DNA of 23,378 nucleotides, from contig CAZHMN010000046.1 of NCBI GenBank assembly GCA_964533705.1, positions 1-23,378 on the forward strand, read 5' to 3'. Under the pieces are notes generated by a model. That model saw only the letters and a list, made by a program, of their open reading frames with translations. It was not told where the DNA came from and did no database searches. The position numbers and the translations under genes are program-made. This stretch comes from CAZHMN01 sp964533705. Lineage in GTDB: Bacteria > Electryoneota > B3-LCP. Of the stretch, positions 16,805-21,715 are shown one piece after another (position 1 is the stretch's first letter; every line of letters begins with the position of its first letter).

Positions 16805-16962
16805 CCGATGAATATGTCGAAAAATGGCTAAAAAAAGCTGATAACGACCTGAAAGTCGCGCAGAATGAATTAAAAGTCCCCTCCAAAGCAAGGATTACAG
16901 AAAATAGAATTATTAGCCACGCCGGATTGTTCTCCGTTAGGGCAAAACCCCAAGAGGCCTAA
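16801..16962 (+). pseudogene. Truncated HEPN-domain gene, partner of MNT
   Basis: The 53-residue frame begins MTDEYVEKWLKKADNDLKVA, the standard first helix of HEPN proteins paired with MNT genes (which begin like EWLKKAEEDLKAA). It loses similarity after about residue 25 and stops at 16962. Intact HEPN proteins are about 120-140 residues and carry an Rx4-6H catalytic motif in the second half, which is absent here. The start overlaps the MNT stop as ATGA. The break lies about 75-135 bases before a 24-bp repeat also found before the MNT gene, so a deletion or insertion associated with repeats is plausible. No remaining HEPN C-terminus was seen downstream. Confidence 0.65.
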
Positions 16963-17011
16963 TCACATTTTTCCTACCAAGCTTAATGCAACGTAGGGGT
17001 TTGCTGTAAGG

Positions 17012-17035
17012 CTCTTATGAGATTCATCAAGCCCA
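17012..17035. repeat. 24-bp dispersed repeat, right copy
   Basis: This matches 16398-16421 with two differences, in the same orientation. The two copies are 614 bases apart and flank the toxin-antitoxin remnant. Confidence 0.6.
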
Positions 17036-17053
17036 GGCAAGATAGCAGGTAGC

Positions 17054-17071
17054 GCGGCAGCTTGCTGCCGC
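17054..17071. repeat. Dispersed hairpin GCGGCAGCTTGCTGCCGC, copy 1
   Basis: This is a perfect 18-base palindrome preceded by GGTAG; an identical palindrome with the same GGTAG prefix is at 21368-21385. A REP-like or extragenic palindrome is likely. It is not followed by a T tract, so a simple terminator is less likely. Confidence 0.65.
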
Positions 17072-17176
17072 CCATGCGAGCTACAAGGGATTAAACAGGA
17101 GCCTTCTGAGAACTTGTTCCCGGGTGAGGGTAGCGACAGGTCACGACCGTGCGACACGAGACCTGTGGCCAAACCG

Positions 17177-17228
17177 AATCCCCCCCTGCCCCCCCTTATT
17201 AAGGGGGGAGCCCGAAGGGCGGGGAATC
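17177..17228. repeat. 52-bp G/C palindrome, copy R1
   Basis: It has outer arms AATCCCCCC and GGGGAATC, an inner core CCCCCCTTATTAAGGGGGG, and a variant right arm with GCCCGAAGGGC. Read as protein, this family gives spurious PPLPPLIKGG-type peptides, a pattern often seen in bacterial genomes carrying such repeats. Confidence 0.8.
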
Positions 17229-17293
17229 AAGGAGTGGAGGCCACCACGAGGTGCCTCCAGACGAAACCCGGGGTGGTCCTGCAAGAATATCGA

Positions 17294-17716
17294 ATGGCGT
17301 GGGAGTCAATGTCCATTAATAAAAGTGAACTTAAGCAACGTGGTCTGGTGCAGGGTGCATGCCACCTCCCCTATGATCCCAAGCTTGTGGTTCGAGCCAA
17401 GGAACTTCGAAAGCGAATGAGCGAGGCGGAAAAGAAGCTTTGGTATGGATATCTGCGGAACTTTAAATACAGAGTCCTGCGCCAGCGCCCGATTGACCAT
17501 TTTATCGTGGATTTCTATTGCTCAAAACTGAGGCTGGTCATTGAAGTTGACGGTGAAACTCACCTCACCGAGGAAGACAAAGGATACGATACAGAACGAA
17601 CGGCCATACTCGAAGGCTATGGATTGAAAGTTTTGAGATTCTGGAATTCAGATGTTATTCATGATCTGCAAGGTGTAATTGAGAAAATCGAAGAAGCGGC
17701 GAGATCTTTGGAATGA
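17294..17716 (+). CDS. DUF559 (Vsr-like) endonuclease-domain protein, copy 1
   Basis: The 140-residue product matches the DUF559 domain, a small relative of the very-short-patch-repair (Vsr) PD-(D/E)XK nuclease fold. It shows RKRMSEAEKKLWYGYLRN, then YRVLRQRPIDHFIVDFYC and LVIEVDGETH, and ends with LKVLRFWNSDVI. Likely catalytic residues are D73, E84, D86 and H90. The frame is open upstream to 17114, but that extension is a translation of palindrome R1 and is not shared by copy 2. Starts at 17294 or 17309 are both possible; GGGAG lies only three bases before the latter. The protein is identical to the copy at 19377. Its biochemical activity is unproven for this family. The tight association with palindromes suggests that it nicks or binds DNA during spread of the cassette (inference). 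Confidence 0.82.
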   Translation: MAWESMSINKSELKQRGLVQGACHLPYDPKLVVRAKELRKRMSEAEKKLWYGYLRNFKYRVLRQRPIDHFIVDFYCSKLRLVIEVDGETHLTEEDKGYDTERTAILEGYGLKVLRFWNSDVIHDLQGVIEKIEEAARSLE

Positions 17717-17768
17717 GATCCCCCCTGCCCCCCCTTATTAAGGGGGGAGGGCAAAGCCCGGGGGGATC
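17717..17768. repeat. 52-bp G/C palindrome, copy R2
   Basis: It begins GATCCCCCC immediately after the DUF559 stop and ends GGGGGGATC, with a nested core CCCCCCTTATTAAGGGGGG. It is identical to R4 at 19800-19851. It could also act as a strong hairpin ending DUF559 transcription. Confidence 0.85.
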
Positions 17769-17770
17769 AA

Positions 17771-17917
17771 AGAGCGGAGGAACAGCAAGCTCAACAGGGA
17801 CTGGCCGCGGAACCCCCAATCGCCCGTGCGAAATACACGCAACTGGTTGACATAGAACCAACGTCGGAGGAACTGTGCATCTTCGGAGACAGTCGTTCAT
17901 CGCTTCAGGGATCCTGA
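17771..17917 (+). pseudogene. Possible 3' remnant of a gene interrupted at palindrome R2
   Basis: A frame without a start codon runs out of R2 and reads EEQQAQQGLAAEPPIARAKY then TQLVDIEPTSEELC before stopping at 17917, overlapping the TolC-like start by 43 bases. The composition looks protein-like and an overlap with the next start is typical of an operon. A gene may therefore have lost its 5' part when the cassette inserted. I recognise no family, and chance openness over 49 codons cannot be excluded. Confidence 0.25.
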
Positions 17918-19140
17918 TAGTACTATTGCCCGCAAGATCAGCGATTGCAGAATCCTGGACCATCATAGACGCCGTCCAGAACGCTGTTTCAAACCATCCG
18001 GAAACCTTAATCGCTGAGAGCCTTGTCGAAGAGGCTCGCGGTGAATATCGGGCTTCACTGTCACTTCCACCTCCGCGGCTTTTCACGAGATATGACGAAA
18101 TCCCCTCAAATTCAGGATTTTCGAATTATCAGGAAAGAAGAATTGGAATTTCGCAAGATTTCGATTTCCCCCTCCGCTATATCTGGCTGAAAAAAGCTGG
18201 TGATCGCAGTGTCGAACGCGCCCGAAGCGAAAGCCGGGCTATACTGCTCGATCTGGAATCGGATGTCCGTCTACTTTTTCTGGAAGCCTGGGCTTATCAA
18301 GAAGAAGTGAAGGTCCGTAGAGCCTACCGAGATAGCATAACAATATATAGCTCGTACATTCAAGAAATCAGCGATGCCGGAGGATTTTCCCAGATGGATG
18401 CTCGTCGAACACGAATCGAGGCTATTCAGGCTGATAATGAACTGCGAGCCTCGCAACGCTCTAGGATCGCCGCATTTGACCGACTTTCATCGGCCACAAA
18501 TTGCGATTTAACCGATATTGAACTGATCTCACCGTTGGAAACCGATCCTGTGGATACAACAGGAATCTCCCAATCCGATTTTCTTATATCAAATCCGGAA
18601 TTTCTGGTGGCTCAAAGCGAAGTCTGCATATCCGGTTATGAAAAAACCCTCGCAACCACAGCCTGGTTGCCGGAACTTGAGCTGACCTATTTTCAGCGAC
18701 AGGAAGTAGATCCCGATAATCCTGACATCTGGGCGGTGCAACTTGAGCTGACCATCCCTCTTTGGTTCTGGTGGGGCGGACTCGGTGAAATCAAAGCCTC
18801 GAAGGCGAAATTGAAAAGAGCCAGAGCTGAACTGGCGGCGTACCAGCTCGAGTTATCTTCCGAATACACAAAGTTATTACAGGAACTCGAAACCGCCTGC
18901 GAAGAGTACGAACTCTACCATAGGGAGGTTCTTCCCCTGGCCAGAGATGAATATAATATGGTATATCAAAATTTTCCCTACGGCACCGGCAACTACATGG
19001 ACCTTATAGACGCTCAGGATGACATGAAGGATGCACAATTGGAATATATTGAAAAAATATTAAACTTGTACGAGAAAAAAATCGCCCTCGATAGACTATG
19101 CGGAAAGTCTATAGTTAGCAGCACGAGCCATAGCCCTTAG
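17875..19140 (+). CDS. TolC/CzcC-type outer-membrane efflux protein
   Basis: The 421-residue product has a signal peptide (SFIASGILIVLLPARSAIA, cleaved near AIA-ES). Two repeats of long helices separated by strand segments follow, as in the OEP family. The first repeat opens DAVQNAVSNHPETLIAES and continues ISQDFDFPLRYIW. The second contains PEFLVAQSEV, LPELELTYFQRQE and LTIPLWFWWGGLGEIKASKAK. This is the periplasm-spanning outer-membrane channel used with RND or other exporters; the CzcC/CusC branch fits best. The GTG start has GGAGG about eight bases upstream. No membrane-fusion protein or RND pump is adjacent. Instead the gene stands alone between two identical endonuclease cassettes, so it may be cargo or the remains of a split efflux operon. 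Confidence 0.85.
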   Translation: MHLRRQSFIASGILIVLLPARSAIAESWTIIDAVQNAVSNHPETLIAESLVEEARGEYRASLSLPPPRLFTRYDEIPSNSGFSNYQERRIGISQDFDFPLRYIWLKKAGDRSVERARSESRAILLDLESDVRLLFLEAWAYQEEVKVRRAYRDSITIYSSYIQEISDAGGFSQMDARRTRIEAIQADNELRASQRSRIAAFDRLSSATNCDLTDIELISPLETDPVDTTGISQSDFLISNPEFLVAQSEVCISGYEKTLATTAWLPELELTYFQRQEVDPDNPDIWAVQLELTIPLWFWWGGLGEIKASKAKLKRARAELAAYQLELSSEYTKLLQELETACEEYELYHREVLPLARDEYNMVYQNFPYGTGNYMDLIDAQDDMKDAQLEYIEKILNLYEKKIALDRLCGKSIVSSTSHSP

Positions 19141-19241
19141 CAGAAAACCGGATGGTGTGATGACACCAGTATTCTTGTCCGAGGATATCCAGCTTATTTT
19201 CATTCAGTAAATCTGTAGTTTGCAGCTGCTGTTGAATACAA

Positions 19242-19311
19242 GATCCCCCCTGCCCCCCCTTATTAAGTCGAAGACCCTTAAGCGGGGGGGAGGGCAAAGC
19301 CCGTGGGGATC
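19242..19311. repeat. G/C palindrome with expanded apex, copy R3
   Basis: It has the same outer arms as R2, but the apex after TTATTAAG carries about 18 extra bases (TCGAAGACCCTTAAGC), making the unit 70 bases. TTAAG occurs on both sides of TCGAAGACCC, as if a short target or template were duplicated. Confidence 0.75.
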
Positions 19312-19376
19312 AAAGAGTGGAGGCCACCACGAGGTGCCTCCAGACGAAACCCGGGGTGGTCCTGCAAGAATATCGA

Positions 19377-19799
19377 ATGGCGTGGGAGTCAATGTCCATT
19401 AATAAAAGTGAACTTAAGCAACGTGGTCTGGTGCAGGGTGCATGCCACCTCCCCTATGATCCCAAGCTTGTGGTTCGAGCCAAGGAACTTCGAAAGCGAA
19501 TGAGCGAGGCGGAAAAGAAGCTTTGGTATGGATATCTGCGGAACTTTAAATACAGAGTCCTGCGCCAGCGCCCGATTGACCATTTTATCGTGGATTTCTA
19601 TTGCTCAAAACTGAGGCTGGTCATTGAAGTTGACGGTGAAACTCACCTCACCGAGGAAGACAAAGGATACGATACAGAACGAACGGCCATACTCGAAGGC
19701 TATGGATTGAAAGTTTTGAGATTCTGGAATTCAGATGTTATTCATGATCTGCAAGGTGTAATTGAGAAAATCGAAGAAGCGGCGAGATCTTTGGAATGA
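19377..19799 (+). CDS. DUF559 (Vsr-like) endonuclease-domain protein, copy 2
   Basis: The protein is identical, residue for residue, to the product at 17294-17716, with the same candidate catalytic residues D73, E84, D86 and H90. Identity also extends through synonymous positions and the untranslated leader, so there has been no divergence since duplication. The stop codon is again abutted by a 52-base palindrome. The frame stays open to 19317 upstream, but no clear start or ribosome site lies there. Both copies look intact, with no frameshift or stop. In a simple relic one copy would be expected to decay, so the intact pair argues for recent activity (inference). It lies in the same orientation as all neighbours. 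Confidence 0.82.
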   Translation: MAWESMSINKSELKQRGLVQGACHLPYDPKLVVRAKELRKRMSEAEKKLWYGYLRNFKYRVLRQRPIDHFIVDFYCSKLRLVIEVDGETHLTEEDKGYDTERTAILEGYGLKVLRFWNSDVIHDLQGVIEKIEEAARSLE

Positions 19800-19851
19800 G
19801 ATCCCCCCTGCCCCCCCTTATTAAGGGGGGAGGGCAAAGCCCGGGGGGATC
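19800..19851. repeat. 52-bp G/C palindrome, copy R4
   Basis: It is identical to R2 and directly follows the second DUF559 stop. It is followed by AAACCGA, which also follows the copies at 21250 and 21531. Confidence 0.85.
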
Positions 19852-20033
19852 AAACCGAAGTAGTCGGAGTATTTTAAACCCACGAAGAAAGAGGCAAGCG
19901 CAAATTTTTTGACTCCAAGACTACGAAAGGAGAGTATCAAGTGCATTATATTATTAATGAGAAGCACTTTGTAAGGATGAGATCGCAAATCAATCTAAAC
20001 ATAAAAATGATCAAACGAGTTCAGGGGATTCAT

Positions 20034-20366
20034 ATGAAAATGATTGCATGTGCTAGTGTGCTATTTCTCATGGTAGGAATGCCATTTCTGACTTATGCTG
20101 AAGAAGGTTTGATAGTCAAGGTATTCAATGATAACTTCGAAACAACAACATACTGTCAGAAATTTGTCATCAGTACAAGACAGGGCTTTACTATTGCTGG
20201 CCTACTTGGAGGTTGCTTTTTCTTCCCAGGTGATAGCGTGAGCGGGGATTTAAACTCATTCGGTCCAATAGACCTTCGCAATGAAACATGGCACCTGGAT
20301 GCGCGTGTATGGATCGAAGCAATCTGGTTGGATAAAAAAGAAGCAATACGAAAGCTGTATAAGTAA
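20034..20366 (+). CDS. Small secreted protein of unknown family
   Basis: The product is 110 residues with a signal peptide (MKMIACASVLFLMVGMPFLTYA, cleaved before EEGL), giving a mature protein of about 88 residues rich in aromatic and glycine residues (GLLGGCFFFPGD, ETWHLDARVWIEAIW). The ATG at 20034 has AGGGG six bases upstream. The frame is also open to a GTG at 19941 with an excellent AAAGGAGAG site, which would add 31 residues before the signal peptide, so the start is ambiguous. I recognise no domain. Base composition is visibly more AT-rich than the glycan region, as for the next gene, which suggests recent acquisition. It is probably exported across the inner membrane. Its role is unknown. 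Confidence 0.6.
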   Translation: MKMIACASVLFLMVGMPFLTYAEEGLIVKVFNDNFETTTYCQKFVISTRQGFTIAGLLGGCFFFPGDSVSGDLNSFGPIDLRNETWHLDARVWIEAIWLDKKEAIRKLYK

Positions 20367-20511
20367 GCTTATTTAGTGCGACGCATTATGCAGAAGGCAC
20401 GCTTTAGGATTGCCGTTGGAACTAGCGAGCCAAATTGCTTCAACTAAGTGTATTCATGTATCTTGTTGAAAAGGGTAACACAACCCAGCAATGATATCAA
20501 GAAGGAGAAGA

Positions 20512-21204
20512 ATGAGAACATCAAAAGTCAATCAACTCATAGATCGAATTGCGGAGAAAAAAAAGCGCCTTTCAGAGACCACAGATAGATATAATCTATT
20601 CACTCAAAGATATATGGATCTAGTAAGCTTGTTCTATCATTATTTGCAACTCGACGATCAAAATACTGCTGCAGGCTCTGAAATTCTTCGATATTTTTTA
20701 ATTGCTTCAGTCGCCAACATTGAAGTTTATTCCAGACATGCATTGGGCTGTCTCGTAGATTCAGGGGAGCCATTTTGCATCAATGCAGCGCGAGAATTTA
20801 AGGATATTAAATTTCGTTTAGATTCCGTGTTTGCCATGGAGAGAAAAAAGGTCACTATTGGAGATATTTTTGCACATTTAGTTCCACTGAACGATTTGGA
20901 TTCGATCTTAAGTGCGTTTTCCAGTATCATTGGCAAGGATATTTCAGCAGAAGTTGAAAAGTCGGGAAGGCAACATGATATCGATGTTTTCAAAACGGTG
21001 GCAGAAGTTTTTAGACTTAGGCATATTTGTTGTCATGAAGTTCAAGCCGTTGTATCTTTGACACCCCAATGGGTGGCTACTGCAATTACAAAGTGCCATA
21101 CTTTCGGTTTTGCCATTGAGTGTTCAGTTTTGGAAGCTTTGACAAATAATTCACAAATCAAGATTGCAAACATAGAAAAACAAGTCAAAATCCAAGACAA
21201 ATAA
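20512..21204 (+). CDS. HEPN-like protein of unknown family
   Basis: This 230-residue helical protein is soluble, with no signal peptide. A lysine-rich N-terminal helix precedes a conserved-looking helix ILRYFLIASVANIEVYSRH, which resembles the second helix of HEPN-superfamily proteins. The segment VFRLRHICCHE near the end contains R170-x4-H175, the Rx4-6H pattern of HEPN ribonuclease active sites. That makes a HEPN-type RNase, toxin or defence factor plausible, but the call is motif-based. The preferred start is the ATG at 20512, with AAGGAG five bases before it; another ATG at 20491 lacks one. It is AT-rich compared with the flanking metabolic genes and sits in an accessory island that also holds a HEPN/MNT relic. 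No antitoxin is adjacent. Confidence 0.6.
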   Translation: MRTSKVNQLIDRIAEKKKRLSETTDRYNLFTQRYMDLVSLFYHYLQLDDQNTAAGSEILRYFLIASVANIEVYSRHALGCLVDSGEPFCINAAREFKDIKFRLDSVFAMERKKVTIGDIFAHLVPLNDLDSILSAFSSIIGKDISAEVEKSGRQHDIDVFKTVAEVFRLRHICCHEVQAVVSLTPQWVATAITKCHTFGFAIECSVLEALTNNSQIKIANIEKQVKIQDK

Positions 21205-21225
21205 AGGCGGCCGCCACGTAGTGAT

Positions 21226-21250
21226 GGCTTTGCCAAAGCCCGGGGGGATC
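21226..21250. repeat. Half copy of the G/C palindrome, R5
   Basis: Only the right arm (AAAGCCCGGGGGGATC) remains. Its left side is replaced by GGCTTTGCC, which pairs with AAAGCC to form a small hairpin. It was probably left by deletion or recombination. Confidence 0.6.
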
Positions 21251-21307
21251 AAACCGATCATAAACCCGGTGAGCAATTTAACTTGGTTTAGCAAAGCGTA
21301 GCCCAAT
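21248..21307. repeat. 60-bp direct repeat, copy 1
   Basis: Starting at ATCAAACCGATC, it matches 21529-21588 at 58 of 60 positions. Both copies directly follow a palindrome right arm, so palindrome plus tail moved or duplicated together. Confidence 0.8.
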
Positions 21308-21367
21308 GGCCCAAGCAATCAATGGCCGAAGCAAGCTTCGGTTCTACCTCGTGAAATGAAAGGTAGA

Positions 21368-21385
21368 GCGGCAGCTTGCTGCCGC
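21368..21385. repeat. Dispersed hairpin GCGGCAGCTTGCTGCCGC, copy 2
   Basis: It is identical to 17054-17071, including the GGTAG prefix. Here the prefix also forms part of an AGGTAGA/TCTACCT pair with the sequence near 21340, giving a larger stem structure. Confidence 0.65.
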
Positions 21386-21479
21386 TTCATATCAGAATGA
21401 AAAGCAAATATCCGAAAAAGGTTTTATGTTGCGTCAGGTCTTGCGGGGCAAACCGTGCGACCTTCCCCAGGGAGAATTG

Positions 21480-21531
21480 GATCCCCCCTAGCCCCCCTTA
21501 TTAAGGGGGGAGGGCAAAGCCCGTGGGGATC
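21480..21531. repeat. 52-bp G/C palindrome, solo copy R6
   Basis: GATCCCCCC...GTGGGGATC is complete but has no DUF559 gene beside it. It shows a few changes (CTAGCC for CTGCCC in the left arm). It is followed by the second 60-bp tail. Confidence 0.8.
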
Positions 21532-21588
21532 AAACCGATCATAAACCCGATGAGCAATTTAACTTGGTTTAGCAAAGCGTAGTCCAAT
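21529..21588. repeat. 60-bp direct repeat, copy 2
   Basis: It matches 21248-21307 with two substitutions and is likewise attached to a palindrome right end. Confidence 0.8.
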
Positions 21589-21597
21589 AATAAATTA

Positions 21598-21693
21598 GGG
21601 GAGGTCAGGCATTCCTGCCTGACGGGATTTATCGTTTATTCAAGCACGACAGACACGAATGGGCGTAAGCCCCCTAAGTGGCCTGTCCTCCCC
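21598..21693 (+). other. Foldable three-stem segment upstream of methylmalonyl-CoA mutase
   Basis: GGGGAGG (21598-21604) pairs with CCTCCCC (21687-21693). Inside lie GTCAGGCA-TTCC-TGCCTGAC (21604-21623) and a second arm, GACAG-a-CAC paired with GTG-gc-CTGTC (21648-21687), capped by GGGC-GTAA-GCCC, a GNRA-type loop. AATAATAA occurs on both sides (21586 and 21695). It may be a structured leader RNA, a small MITE-like element, or chance pairing. It ends 22 bases before the mutase start. Confidence 0.4.
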
Positions 21694-21715
21694 AAATAAT
21701 AATCAGGATACAACC

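Larger units (their letters stand above)
16963..17176. other. Non-coding repeat-rich stretch left of first palindrome
   Basis: No convincing gene is present. The stretch holds the right copy of the 24-bp repeat (17012-17035), the perfect hairpin GCGGCAGCTTGCTGCCGC (17054-17071), and a 7-bp inverted repeat ACAGGTC/GACCTGT around 17136-17167. It looks like accumulated intergenic repeats. Confidence 0.6.
17177..17768 (+). mobile_element. Palindrome-flanked DUF559 endonuclease cassette, copy 1
   Basis: The unit consists of a 52-base palindrome (17177-17228), a leader with a bulged hairpin GGAGG-C-CACC/GGTG-CCTCC at 17236-17258, the DUF559 gene, and a second 52-base palindrome (17717-17768) that starts on the base after the stop codon. 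The part 17232-17771 is identical to 19315-19854. No transposase is present. Calling it mobile rests on the exact duplication, the shared termini, and solo termini elsewhere in the window. Confidence 0.5.
19242..19851 (+). mobile_element. Palindrome-flanked DUF559 endonuclease cassette, copy 2
   Basis: It is built like copy 1: a left palindrome (19242-19311, with an internal insertion), leader hairpin at 19319-19341, DUF559 gene, and right palindrome (19800-19851). The segment 19315-19854 is identical to copy 1, so the duplication is recent or kept uniform by gene conversion. Confidence 0.5.
21205..21715. other. 510-bp repeat-rich non-coding region before the mutase gene
   Basis: No gene is supported. 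It contains a half palindrome (21226-21250), two copies of a 60-bp segment (21248-21307 and 21529-21588), and hairpins CCGAAGCAAGCTTCGG and GCGGCAGCTTGCTGCCGC. An inverted pair TCTACCT/AGGTAGA, a complete palindrome (21480-21531) and a foldable segment (21598-21693) complete it. Confidence 0.7.

Noticed and set aside
17114..17293. Sixty-residue N-terminal extension of the first DUF559 protein
   Set aside because: It translates palindrome R1 (PPLPPLIKGG-like peptide), is missing from the identical second copy, and lacks a ribosome site.
17875..19140. Complete tripartite efflux operon
   Set aside because: Only the outer-membrane component is present; neither an adaptor nor a pump gene lies on either side.
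19153..19168. Rho-independent terminator after the TolC-like gene (TGGTGT-GATG-ACACCA)
   Set aside because: The stem is only six base pairs and is not followed by a T run.
20367..20490. Integron attC-like site between the two AT-rich genes
   Set aside because: GTTG/CAAC ends are weakly paired and no RYYYAAC/GTTRRRY core pair or integrase is present.
17177..21531. CRISPR array
   Set aside because: The repeats are few, irregularly spaced, palindromic and adjoin genes; there are no regular spacers or cas genes.
21589..21715. Cobalamin riboswitch before the B12-dependent mutase
   Set aside because: No recognisable B12 box or the expected length and architecture; only generic stems are visible.
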